Of a stretch of DNA of 64,000 nucleotides, positions 37,269 through 45,352 are shown one piece after another. Numbering within the stretch: the stretch's first letter is position 1; each line of letters opens with the position of its first letter. Source of the DNA: Candidatus Koribacter versatilis Ellin345. Its GTDB lineage: Bacteria > Acidobacteriota > Terriglobia > Terriglobales > Acidobacteriaceae. The notes below the pieces were generated by a model. That model saw only the letters and a list, made by a program, of their open reading frames with translations, made no database searches and was not told where the DNA came from. A program made the translations under genes and the position numbers. The DNA lies in the NCBI RefSeq assembly GCF_000014005.1, contig NC_008009.1:4960001-5024000 (forward strand). The letters run 5' to 3'.

Positions 37269-37778
37269 TTAAATCTCGGGGACCAGGTTGGCCTTTTCAA
37301 CATCAGCCAACGCAATCTCCACTTTCCGTTCTACCACCGGGGCCTTCGGCCCCTTTTGCTTCTTCTGTCCGCGCTGCGGCACGGCGTTCAAATCGATCGT
37401 CAGCTTGCCGTCGGCAAAGCTTTCGAGGCGGCCTTCGAAGTGGCGGTTACCGTCGAGCGGCTCACGCGTGCTCACTTTCACCAGGCTGCCGGTAAAACGC
37501 TCGAAATCCGCCGGCTTCGAGATCTTGCGATCCAGCCCGGGGGACGATACTTCCAGCGTGTAGCTCGCGCCGGGAACCACGTCCTCAACGTCCAGGATCG
37601 TGCTCACTTCGTTGCTCACGTGCGAGCAGTCGTCGTGGGTCACGCCCTCAGGCTTGTCGATGGTGATCCGCAGCATTCGTGCCTTCCCACCGCCGCGGAA
37701 CTCGACTTCCACGACCTCGAGGCCGTAATCGCGCGCCACGCGCTCGACAATCTCCCGAACTTTCTCGATCTCGATCAT
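37269..37778 (-). CDS. rimP: ribosome maturation factor RimP
   Basis: 169 residues from ATG at 37778 (GAAGGA just upstream); the longer frame runs into the leader hairpin and is rejected. N-terminal alpha/beta domain with VREIVERVARDYGLEVVEVEFRGGG-like blocks, then VSNEVSTILDVEDVVPGASYTLEVSSPGLDR, the most conserved RimP motif. The C-terminal SH3-like domain carries a basic insert (PQRGQKKQKGPK). RimP assists 30S maturation. First gene of the nusA-infB operon, as usual. Confidence 0.96.
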   Translation of the reverse strand: MIEIEKVREIVERVARDYGLEVVEVEFRGGGKARMLRITIDKPEGVTHDDCSHVSNEVSTILDVEDVVPGASYTLEVSSPGLDRKISKPADFERFTGSLVKVSTREPLDGNRHFEGRLESFADGKLTIDLNAVPQRGQKKQKGPKAPVVERKVEIALADVEKANLVPEI

Positions 37779-37883
37779 TCCTTCACAGCCGCGCGGAGAT
37801 TCCGTACCCAGGTTGAACCTGGAGCCCTCGCCGAGCGCAAACTCCACGCCTACGGCTTGGATCCCACCCGATTTGGCAAAGGG

Positions 37884-37909
37884 AAATAAAAAGTGGGCAT
37901 TTGCCCACT
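37884..37909 (-). terminator. intrinsic terminator in the leader of rimP-nusA-infB
   Basis: Read on the minus strand: AGTGGGCA-AA-TGCCCACT followed by TTTTTATTT. It lies about 105 bases before the rimP ATG and about 105 bases after the likely transcription start. With no other minus-strand gene between promoter and rimP, it looks like an attenuator. Confidence 0.75.
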
Positions 37910-38022
37910 GGTGTACTTCGCCAACCAACCGACGACGTCGGCTACCGGGGCCCCAACGAGCGTCAAACGACCGCTGGATGGGGGTGGATACGCGCTGAAA
38001 CTACGCAGCGGCTACCTCGTAC

Positions 38023-38051
38023 ATGATACGCGCCGATCCCCTAAAAAACAA
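38023..38051 (-). promoter_or_regulatory. sigma-70-type promoter for rimP-nusA-infB operon
   Basis: Minus strand: -35 TTGTTT (38051-38046), 17-bp spacer, -10 TATCAT (38028-38023). The predicted start is near 38016, leaving a leader of about 240 nt before rimP that contains the terminator at 37884-37909. The region 37910-38022 shows further inverted repeats (GGGGCCCC, and a CCGACG/CGTCGG pair). Confidence 0.65.
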
Positions 38052-38147
38052 ATTGGGTTCACGTCGTCCAATCCGAGTATTCCCGGCCTTCCAATTAGAC
38101 GCTTTTCCAGCTACAAACGATTCAGAATCAGCAGTTTGCCCCACAAT

Positions 38148-38181
38148 GGAAATAGGCGGCCATTATGGGCCGCCTATTTCC
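38148..38181. repeat. perfect 14-bp inverted repeat
   Basis: GGAAATAGGCGGCC, loop ATTATG, GGCCGCCTATTTCC. No T tract on either side. It lies 97 bases upstream of the rimP-operon -35 and 120 bases before the broken HEAT-like gene. It may be an operator or a terminator remnant for one of these. Confidence 0.6.
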
Positions 38182-38301
38182 TGGGGGAGGGAGTTGAAAC
38201 ACTTCCGATACCCTACCCACGCATCTACTCTGGCTCAAGAAAAATCGAGAGTACCCGCTTCGGACTGGAGATCATCGGACCCCTTGTGGCAGAGTCTCCC
38301 C

Positions 38302-38533
38302 ATGGAACGGCGATACCAGGAAATCTTCCCGCGTACGCGCGAAGAGATTGAAACGCTTCTTGCTAGTGCGCTGGAACGCAGTTCATTGCCTCGGACATAT
38401 CGCGCGAATTCATCGAAACCTTGATCTCGAGGTAGTACTCCCGAAACTCACAGCTCTCGAGCACGATCCCGAAATCGGCCCTGCCGTAACAGACGCTCTC
38501 GACGATATCCGAATGTTCCTTCGGCGCCAGTGA
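38302..38533 (+). pseudogene. broken small HEAT-like protein gene (frameshift with internal deletion)
   Basis: Frame one opens with MERRYQEIFPRTREEIETLLAS (ATG 38302). The reading frame then shifts by one at about 38348-38365 into LVRWNAVHCLGHIARIHRNL and DLEVVLPKL ... AVTDALDDIRMFLRRQ, ending at 38533. From memory, intact members of this widespread family of about 100-110 residues join these two parts through a central stretch (an HxPDxEVRW-type segment) that is missing here. The C-terminal part LGHIARIH ... DALDDI is the family signature. It is therefore read as a decayed gene; a short TTG-started product from 38348 remains possible. Confidence 0.6.
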
Positions 38534-38538
38534 CTCGC

Positions 38539-39672
38539 CTACACCGCGTGCTGTGTCTGCATATGCGCCCCAAACGCTCGCCGCAGGAACCGCGAAATAT
38601 GCCACGCGTCCATGTATTTGTAGGGCGTCTCGCCCAGCGAGTAGTGTCCGCACGGCAGCGCTTTCACTAGCGTGTCTAATCCACGGCGCTTGAACTCGGC
38701 GGCGATCTGCTGCGAGAACTCCGGCAGGAACGTGAGGTCGTACTTGCCGTAGATCATCAGCGACTTCTTTTGCCAGCGCTCGAACTTATCGAAGAACGCC
38801 ATCGGGCTGACGGCCAGCCATATCTTCCGCAACGCATCCATATCGAGGCCGACCTCTTCAATCCCCGCGCGCACGTGACGGGTCGACTGCCCCGTCCAAA
38901 CCACATCGCCAAAGTATGTCGAAGCGTGATTAAAGACGTTCACCCGCAGCCGCTCGTCATGCGCGCTCGCGATGAACGCATAGCAGGAACCAAGACTCGT
39001 GCCTAGGATTCCCAGCTGCGTATAGCCTTCAGAGTTGAGCCAATCGAGAGCGGCGCGAATATCGGTGATACCCTGCCGCGCCGCATGAATCGTGCGCCCG
39101 ACGTTCGACGACACCGCATAGTCGGCGCGGTGCAACTCCGCCGGCCGCCGAATATCGTGATACGGCTTGCTCATACGCAGAACCGCAATGCCCATCGGGT
39201 TGAAGATGCGTGCGAAGCCGTTGTGGCTGATGCCATCGGCGTTCCACTGCGGCAGCACGATAATCGCCCGCTTCCCTCTCGCCGGGAACCAGCGCGCATT
39301 GAAAACGTTGTTCTCCAGATACGGCGACGGATGCGGCGAAGTGAAGCGCAGATAGGTGCCAGTCTCATCCGGATCCTTGGGCGGCTCTCCCGATCCGGTG
39401 AAGAACACCTGCACCCGACGCTTCTCGAGGCGATAGTCGCTCGGCGTCTTGTAAGAAAAAAACTCGTCGCTGTGTTCGACGATGTGGCGATTCAACTCCG
39501 TGAAGTAATCGAAGTGTTCAGCCGCGGTCTCGCCCCACTGGAGGCGGTCCGCGCCGGGAAAATCACGCGTCCATTCCTGCCCCCATTCAAAGGGCCGGAC
39601 AATGCGATTAGTATCGCGCGTGGTCATGCGCTCCTCCCAGGAGTGCATCCAGCGCCCATAGAGCCGTTTCAT
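38539..39672 (-). CDS. alpha/beta hydrolase family protein
   Basis: 377 residues. Nucleophile elbow G224-T-S226-L-G228 (GILGTSLGSCYAF), probable acid D311 (YGKYDLTF) and histidine H342 (PCGHYSLGET) in canonical order. The fold begins with AIIVLPQWNADGISHNGF. The N-terminal 125 residues are an extra helical region (GETAAEHFDYFTELNRHIVEH). No signal peptide. It resembles a cytoplasmic abhydrolase group of unknown substrate. ATG at 39672 lacks a clear ribosome site and overlaps a GTTAAC palindrome upstream. Alone in its transcript. Confidence 0.88.
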   Translation of the reverse strand: MKRLYGRWMHSWEERMTTRDTNRIVRPFEWGQEWTRDFPGADRLQWGETAAEHFDYFTELNRHIVEHSDEFFSYKTPSDYRLEKRRVQVFFTGSGEPPKDPDETGTYLRFTSPHPSPYLENNVFNARWFPARGKRAIIVLPQWNADGISHNGFARIFNPMGIAVLRMSKPYHDIRRPAELHRADYAVSSNVGRTIHAARQGITDIRAALDWLNSEGYTQLGILGTSLGSCYAFIASAHDERLRVNVFNHASTYFGDVVWTGQSTRHVRAGIEEVGLDMDALRKIWLAVSPMAFFDKFERWQKKSLMIYGKYDLTFLPEFSQQIAAEFKRRGLDTLVKALPCGHYSLGETPYKYMDAWHISRFLRRAFGAHMQTQHAV

Positions 39673-39752
39673 GCTGTTAACAGATTACTGGATTCGCAGT
39701 CGATAACGCAGTGAGGTGCAGCGAGTGGCGTAGAGCTGCAGGGAATGGGGGC

Positions 39753-40943
39753 TTACTCGCCGCGAGATTCGCCGATATACTTCCTAGGTACCCGCTTCGA
39801 TATCCCGCACATCACTTCATACGCAATGGACTGATAGTGCCGCGCTAACTCTTCAATTTCGATCGATTTCTCGCCATCGCGCCCGATCAGCGTTACCTCA
39901 TCGCCCACCGCCACTCCCGGAATGCGCGAAACATCAATGATCGTCAGGTCCATGGAAACATTGCCTGCGATCGGTGCATACTCACCGCGCACCAGCGCCC
40001 GGCCTTTGTTGGAGAGCGCGCGCAGGTACCCGTCTCCGTACCCAACCGGAATCGTCGCCAGCAGCGAAGGTTTGCGTGTCGTAAACGTGGACCCATAGCC
40101 CACTCCCTGTCCCGCCGGAACGCGCCGGATATCGACAACCCTCGTCTTCCACGACAACACCGGCTTCAACGCGAGTTGCAAATGTACATCGGGCGACACG
40201 TGGTTCGTATGCGTCAGAGGCAGGCAATGCCCGTAGAGAAGTAGTCCAGGGCGCACCATGTCGTACCACGTGGAAGGCCGCACTGCGACCGCAGCGCTAT
40301 TGGCAAGATGTCGGTACTTCCACTTCACGCCTTCATCTGCGAGATAGGTCAACGCCTGCTCAAAATTCGCAATCTGCGCCTGCGCGTCAAAGGCATCCAC
40401 TACTTCCGACGACGCGAGATGACTCCAAACTCCCTCGATACTGAGTCGCCGTGCACGAAACAGCTTCGGCAGCAGTGTCGGCAACTCATTCCAGCGCACC
40501 CCGAGTCGCGACATCCCAGTGTCGATCTTCAGATGGACTGGAACCTTGGTCCGCCCAAAACGTTTGGCCGCCGCATCCAGCCACGCCACGTGACCTTCGG
40601 TCCATACCGCAGGCGTGAAGTCGTGCTCCAGCACGCTCTCTTCTTCGCCCTGCCAGAATCCGCTCAGCAGAAGAATCCGGCCCTTGATGCCGCCCCGCCG
40701 CAACACCAGCGCCTCCGAAGGATTGGTTACGCCGAACCATTTCGCGCCCTCGGCCTCCAGGGCCTGCGCGCACTCGAGTGCACCGTGACCATAGGCGTCG
40801 CACTTCACCACCGCGCAAATCTGCGCCTTCGGCGCCACATGCGACGACAGGGTCCGGTAGTTATGTCGCAGCGCGGAGAGATCCACCTCCGCCCACGTCG
40901 GGCGGGTGTTGATCACTGCGAGATCGGCAGAAGAGACAGCCAC
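39753..40943 (-). CDS. alr: alanine racemase
   Basis: 396 residues from GTG at 40943. PLP lysine K47 (VVKCDAYGHG), catalytic tyrosine Y283 (GVGYGSTF), and blocks RPTWAEVDLSALRHNY, HLKIDTGMSRLGV, YDMVRPGLLLYG and YAPIAGNVSMD are all present. It makes D-alanine for peptidoglycan. An ATG at 40988 is in frame but lies inside the terminator of the upstream protease gene, so it is rejected. A perfect TATAAT sits six bases before the chosen GTG, pointing to a leaderless or near-leaderless mRNA; another in-frame GTG at 40916 (VINTRPTW) is the alternative. Confidence 0.94.
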   Translation of the reverse strand: MAVSSADLAVINTRPTWAEVDLSALRHNYRTLSSHVAPKAQICAVVKCDAYGHGALECAQALEAEGAKWFGVTNPSEALVLRRGGIKGRILLLSGFWQGEEESVLEHDFTPAVWTEGHVAWLDAAAKRFGRTKVPVHLKIDTGMSRLGVRWNELPTLLPKLFRARRLSIEGVWSHLASSEVVDAFDAQAQIANFEQALTYLADEGVKWKYRHLANSAAVAVRPSTWYDMVRPGLLLYGHCLPLTHTNHVSPDVHLQLALKPVLSWKTRVVDIRRVPAGQGVGYGSTFTTRKPSLLATIPVGYGDGYLRALSNKGRALVRGEYAPIAGNVSMDLTIIDVSRIPGVAVGDEVTLIGRDGEKSIEIEELARHYQSIAYEVMCGISKRVPRKYIGESRGE

Positions 40944-40950
40944 GGATTTG

Positions 40951-40956
40951 ATTATA
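40951..40956 (-). promoter_or_regulatory. -10 element of the alr promoter
   Basis: TATAAT on the minus strand, six bases before the GTG at 40943. The hexamer 17 bp upstream (CCCGGT) is not a good -35. It lies directly after the terminator of the preceding gene. Confidence 0.5.
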
Positions 40957-40968
40957 GATTCGGGGCAG

Positions 40969-41003
40969 AAAAAACCGGGCCGCAGCATATCGCCGCAGCC
41001 CGG
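40969..41003 (-). terminator. rho-independent terminator of the S53-like protease gene
   Basis: Minus strand: a 12-pair stem (CCGGGCTGCGGC with GCTGCGGCCCGG, two G-U pairs) followed by TTTTTT. It lies 22 bases after the protease stop codon. Confidence 0.88.
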
Positions 41004-41025
41004 GGTAAAACGCTTTCGCGTGTTT

Positions 41026-44000
41026 CTAGTTCACCGTCAGGTTGACCGTCGTGGTCGCCGTACCGCTGGCGTTTGTGGCATTGACCGTGATCGCATACGT
41101 GCCGGCCGGAGTGCCCGGAACGATTACGCTGTGATGGCTGTCGCCGCACGATGCGAGCCCAAGCGCAAGCACGAACAGCGCCATGGTTACGATCATGCGG
41201 AGCAGTGCCTTGCGGTTCTTGCGACGGCCCATGCCGAGCAGACCGATGATCGGCAGCGCGAACGCTGCGTACATCGGTGCCGCACCGTTACTTGCCGGTG
41301 TAGCCGACGCCGTGACGGTCTGCGAAGCGGTGGTCGAAATCGTGAGATCCACCGTGCCGCTCAGCACACCATTGGTTGTCGTGAAGCTCGACTTGTTGAA
41401 CGCGCAAACTGCGTCCGCCGGTAAGCCCGAGCACGAGAACGCCAGGTCGTTCGATACCGACGTCACGTTAAATGTGAATGTCGCGGTATCGCCTGCCTTC
41501 ACCGTCCCCGAGTCGGTTGTGGTCGAAATCGTGACTGGAACGGTCACGGTGACGTTCGCAGTTGCCTGCGCCGACGCACCGTAAGCATCCGTCACGGTCA
41601 GGGTCACAGCCGTCGTCCCGGTCGGATACGGACCAGCTGGCGACTGCGTCTTGGTGATCGCAAGCCCGCTTGGGCTGTACGATCCGTTGTCCACGTCTGC
41701 ATCGGCCGTGCCGTCCGTTCCGGCAATTGCGTTAATGTCCTTCGCAAGCGCCACGGGCGGAGTATTCGGAGCGACGCACGTCAGCGAGCAGCCAGGAATC
41801 GTCAGCGAGTAGCTGGCTCCCGTCGAAAGATTGCTGACATCCGTCACCGTAATTGCGACGTCATTTCCGGCGAGGGCATCCACGCCGAAACCAGTCGCGT
41901 TGAAGGTATAGCCGGCGTCCCCCTGCCAGTTGGAGATCGGGTCGGTCGGATCGAACAGAGGAATGTAGCCGCTCACGAAGAGCTGTTCATCGCTGCCCGT
42001 GTAGTTCGGTTCCTGCATCGTTACATTCACGCAGCCCGAGCGGCACGCCGTGAAGGTGTAGGAATCAAACCCATGCGGATCTCCGTCGAACATTCCCGGG
42101 AATGGCTTCTTGGTCCCGCACACGCTGGGAGAGCCGTCGCGGAGGACCCGCCCTGTTTGCGTGCCGGAGACCCCAGTGATCGCCGTGGTGCTCGCCGCGC
42201 TGCCGAACGTCCCATTGACAACGACAGCAGGTGCCCCGACCGGCACGCTGAATTGCAACGTGCGTGTCGCGGCGGGTCCGCCCGTGTAGTTGAGCATCAG
42301 TTGGAAGTCCACCCATCCCGCGCAATCGTCGAAATTGGCCGGTAGCGTGAACGCAAATGTAGTGGCGTTGGTGGAAGTTGCGCCGATATCGAGATCGCCG
42401 AACGCCGACGATGCTGGCGTAGTAACAGTAACGCCCGGGGTCACCGGAACAAGGGTTGCAGTGATGCCGCTGGCTTTGGCTGCACCATGCGGATTACCCA
42501 GCGTAACGGTTAACGCTCCGCCTTCACCCGCGGTCAGGATCCCATCGCCATTGCCTGGGTTCTCCGCCGCGGTCGCCGTCACGACGACTGGATTCGCAAC
42601 TCCGGTCGTCAAGCCAGCCGCATTTACGGCCGGCAGGGCCATTATGATTCCAGCGCCGGAGCTGTTGTCATAACCGCTGCCCATGATGTCGATCGCCGTG
42701 CTGGTCAGGGCGGTCGTGAGATCAGCGGCGCTGATATCGGGCTTAGCTGACTTCACCAACGCTGCGATAGCAGCAGCATGCGGTGCAGCCGCCGACGTTC
42801 CGTAAAACGGGTTGGGGAATCCTCCGACGCCGGTTACAGAAACGCCATCGGCGGCAGTGAAGTCCACTTTGTTGAGCACCGTTCCGCCAGTAGACGTCAG
42901 GTCGCCCGCGGTGATTGGGGTGCTGTCTGCGTTGAAGAAGATGTGGCGAGGACCGTCAGAGCTGTAAGGTTCCACCAGTGAGGTCGCGTCAAACGCTTTG
43001 TTGCAAGGACCGGACGGATAGCCGGATGCGATCGCGCCGCATGCCGGGGTCGCCGCTACGCTGAACGTGTTCCGGCCACCGTTGTGGCCCACGGTTGCGC
43101 CCATCGTCGCTTGCTCGAGCACGCCCGGCCAAGTACCAATGTGCATGAACACATTGCTGGCCGTGGGAGCTTTCACAACCACCAGGCGGTCACCTGGATT
43201 CAGATAGTCGAACAACGCTTCGTAAGGATCCTGGGTTCCGTCTTGAATGTTGAGGGATGCGTCCCAAATCGTCGTTCCATCCTCAGAGACGAGGAAGAAA
43301 TCGTAGTCATTCGTAGAACCACCAAGCGGGTCTGCCCAGAACAACGTGGCGATCTGCCCGTAGTCGAGATTAGAGTCGTAAGGCACCGTGCCAAAGAGGT
43401 GGACGTTTCCGTAGCCGGTGAGCACGCCATCGGCAGCGCCGCCGTCCTTGAAGTCACCTTCCCACGTTCCGGAGATGCCCCAATCCATGTTGCCTTCGTT
43501 CGCGGCGGACGAGAAATACCACGCGCCATCCGCCGTAACGTCATTCACCGCTTGGATTACGACACCACCATCGGTGTCGGAAACAACCGAGTCGGCCTGC
43601 CCATCCTGGAACGGAGTTTCGACGTAATAGCTGACGTCATCCACGATGATGTCGCAACCCGCGGCCCGCAGGGCACGAATGTTGTCCGCAAAGCTCTCGA
43701 TGCTAGTGAAAGCCGTGGCGAAATAGAGCGTGGCGCCGGGCGCCAGCGTATGCACGATTTCCAGCATCGCTGTGCCCTCATCGCCTTGCCCTACCTGGCC
43801 AGGAAGGACGGTGACTGGACCAAGCGCGCCGAGGGCCTGGCTGTCGGCCAGCGAAGTCACGCCGTCTGACATGACGCCGATCTTCAAGCCGGTTCCATCA
43901 ATACCGAGCAACCGGGCCTTGTCGGCCTGGTGGGTGATGTCGCCTTCCGTCGTCGGCATGCTGGAGTCGTTCTTCTTCACGCCCTTGAGAGCGGCACGCA

Positions 44001-44637
44001 ACCGATCGCTGACTGCCTGTCCCCTGGTCGTCGGAGCTACGACGCGCGCGGTCTTTGCGGCGCGACGTTCCGAGATGCTGCGCACCTCATTCCAGCCCGC
44101 AATCTCTTCCGCCCTGTCGGCTGGGATCATGGCGCGGATCGCGTGATATTTCGCGTTGCTGTACAACACCGCCGCCCCGGTTTTGCTCAGCCGATTCAAA
44201 AGGTCTTCGCTGACGGTTGCCGAGATATCCACCGCAATGCGGTTTTTTTGATCGAGATCGATACCTGTATCCAGGTACTTGATCCCGGTGGCAACCGGTA
44301 AACCGCGTAACATGCGCGAGGTATAGAGGACGTTGGACGTCATCTTCCGTTGCGCCGCGTTGCGTGATCGCTTCTCGTCCAGAAGGCTTTTGATCTGTGC
44401 GTAAGCCGCAGGGCTGATCGGCGTGGCTGGTCTCGCCGCATTCTTCTTCCTCGGAACTTCCGGCATTGCGTGCCGGGAGGCCATACCCGCGGGTTGGAAC
44501 CGGTGGGTCGACACATCGTCACTGACCCGTGTGCTATTAGACTGCGCAAATAAGGATGGCGAACTTGCAGCCGTAGCCAGAACGCAGAGCGCGATCGTCT
44601 TCAGCGCACGGCGTTTGAAACCTGTTCTAGCTATCAT
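41026..44637 (-). CDS. large secreted subtilase/sedolisin-like serine protease with prodomain and Ig-like repeats
   Basis: 1203 residues from ATG at 44637 (GAGG upstream). Signal peptide 1-31; prodomain about 80-200 (RIAVDISATVSEDLLNRL ... HAIRAMIPADRAEEIAG). The catalytic domain starts with IGVMSDGV (D258). The usual subtilisin HGT is replaced by DEGTAMLEIVH (E287), and the serine is S615 in YGTSAAAPH. This D/E/S set matches S53-like subtilases rather than classical S8. After 640 come a CARDB-like region (NPGNGDGILTAGEGG), a pre-peptidase-like beta domain with cysteines, and two Ig-like domains. The end holds PIIGLLGMGRRK, a hydrophobic helix with LASC (C1164) and a last Ig-like strand set. 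Exported, probably surface-bound. Confidence 0.92.
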   Translation of the reverse strand: MIARTGFKRRALKTIALCVLATAASSPSLFAQSNSTRVSDDVSTHRFQPAGMASRHAMPEVPRKKNAARPATPISPAAYAQIKSLLDEKRSRNAAQRKMTSNVLYTSRMLRGLPVATGIKYLDTGIDLDQKNRIAVDISATVSEDLLNRLSKTGAAVLYSNAKYHAIRAMIPADRAEEIAGWNEVRSISERRAAKTARVVAPTTRGQAVSDRLRAALKGVKKNDSSMPTTEGDITHQADKARLLGIDGTGLKIGVMSDGVTSLADSQALGALGPVTVLPGQVGQGDEGTAMLEIVHTLAPGATLYFATAFTSIESFADNIRALRAAGCDIIVDDVSYYVETPFQDGQADSVVSDTDGGVVIQAVNDVTADGAWYFSSAANEGNMDWGISGTWEGDFKDGGAADGVLTGYGNVHLFGTVPYDSNLDYGQIATLFWADPLGGSTNDYDFFLVSEDGTTIWDASLNIQDGTQDPYEALFDYLNPGDRLVVVKAPTASNVFMHIGTWPGVLEQATMGATVGHNGGRNTFSVAATPACGAIASGYPSGPCNKAFDATSLVEPYSSDGPRHIFFNADSTPITAGDLTSTGGTVLNKVDFTAADGVSVTGVGGFPNPFYGTSAAAPHAAAIAALVKSAKPDISAADLTTALTSTAIDIMGSGYDNSSGAGIIMALPAVNAAGLTTGVANPVVVTATAAENPGNGDGILTAGEGGALTVTLGNPHGAAKASGITATLVPVTPGVTVTTPASSAFGDLDIGATSTNATTFAFTLPANFDDCAGWVDFQLMLNYTGGPAATRTLQFSVPVGAPAVVVNGTFGSAASTTAITGVSGTQTGRVLRDGSPSVCGTKKPFPGMFDGDPHGFDSYTFTACRSGCVNVTMQEPNYTGSDEQLFVSGYIPLFDPTDPISNWQGDAGYTFNATGFGVDALAGNDVAITVTDVSNLSTGASYSLTIPGCSLTCVAPNTPPVALAKDINAIAGTDGTADADVDNGSYSPSGLAITKTQSPAGPYPTGTTAVTLTVTDAYGASAQATANVTVTVPVTISTTTDSGTVKAGDTATFTFNVTSVSNDLAFSCSGLPADAVCAFNKSSFTTTNGVLSGTVDLTISTTASQTVTASATPASNGAAPMYAAFALPIIGLLGMGRRKNRKALLRMIVTMALFVLALGLASCGDSHHSVIVPGTPAGTYAITVNATNASGTATTTVNLTVN

Positions 44638-44807
44638 CGTTCTTTGACCTCGATGGGACCGCGCGGAACTTGCGCGGGTGGGTGAATGAAAGTGGAAAGG
44701 AATGCCGACATTCGAATCCGGCAACATACGTTCACGACACCTCTACAGGGGCCCGAACTCCGCGGCCAGGACCGCATCTTGCAAAAGGGAAAAGACTGAG
44801 TCGTTAG

Positions 44808-44836
44808 AATTTATGTGACACTTACGTGCGGGTCAA
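44808..44836 (-). promoter_or_regulatory. sigma-70-type promoter for the S53-like protease gene
   Basis: Minus strand: -35 TTGACC (44836-44831), 17-bp spacer, -10 TAAATT (44813-44808). Predicted start near 44801, about 165 bases before the ATG. It lies within the gap between the stand-alone prodomain gene and the protease, so the two genes can be expressed separately. Confidence 0.65.
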
Positions 44837-44894
44837 GAAAAAGCAGAGCTCCGAATGAGGAAATTCGAATTCGGAACAAAGTAAAAACGGGCAC

Positions 44895-45305
44895 TTAACG
44901 AGGATTAGTAGTAGCAGCAGATCGAGGTTGTATAGCGCGGACCGCCGGCAATTCCGCGATATCTTCAATTCGATTCATCGGAACCCACGCTTGTATCGTG
45001 TGATGACGTTCCGACTGGTAAGTGACTTCCCCTCCCAGTTCAACAACCTTCGTCACTGTTTGTGACAAATCGGTCGTGCGAACATCCACCAGTACCCTGC
45101 CCGTCTCGTCCTTTTCGATCGAATCGAGTCTTCTAGGACCCTGCGTGGGATAAAGTTCGCAAAGCAGCAATGACGCAATCTTCTTCTGCGCCGCGGTTCG
45201 CACTTGCTTGTTCGTACACGGACTCTGCGATGGTTCCTGAGCCACGGCCTTCCCCACCCATAGCAACGCCAGAGATGCGCAAAAACATGCCAGCAGTCGC
45301 TGCAT
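44895..45305 (-). CDS. stand-alone secreted protease prodomain (inhibitor/foldase candidate)
   Basis: 136 residues. Signal peptide 1-22 (LLACFCASLALLWVGKAVAQ). The mature part aligns by eye with the prodomain of the protease encoded next downstream: RTAAQKKIASLL against RNAAQRKMTSNVL, GRVLVDVRTTDLS against NRIAVDISATVS, HHTIQAWVPMNRIEDIAELPAV against YHAIRAMIPADRAEEIAGWNEV, and RAIQPRSAAT against RSISERRAAK. No catalytic domain follows; the gene ends normally with a stop. Free prodomains of subtilases act as tight inhibitors or folding helpers, so this may regulate the neighbouring protease. Two cysteines (CTNK, LLCELY) may form a disulfide. Confidence 0.85.
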   Translation of the reverse strand: MQRLLACFCASLALLWVGKAVAQEPSQSPCTNKQVRTAAQKKIASLLLCELYPTQGPRRLDSIEKDETGRVLVDVRTTDLSQTVTKVVELGGEVTYQSERHHTIQAWVPMNRIEDIAELPAVRAIQPRSAATTNPR

Positions 45306-45352
45306 GAGACGCGATCATAGTACCGAACTGGAAGGTTGTCAGCGGCGGATGA

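Noticed and set aside
37929-38301. A tRNA gene in front of rimP, as in E. coli metY-rimP-nusA
   Set aside because: No cloverleaf or TTCGA-type T-loop was found; the hairpins here are a terminator and a palindrome.
40944-40988. ATG start of alr at 40988
   Set aside because: This start lies inside the terminator hairpin of the upstream protease gene; homology to racemases begins only at about RPTWAEVDL.
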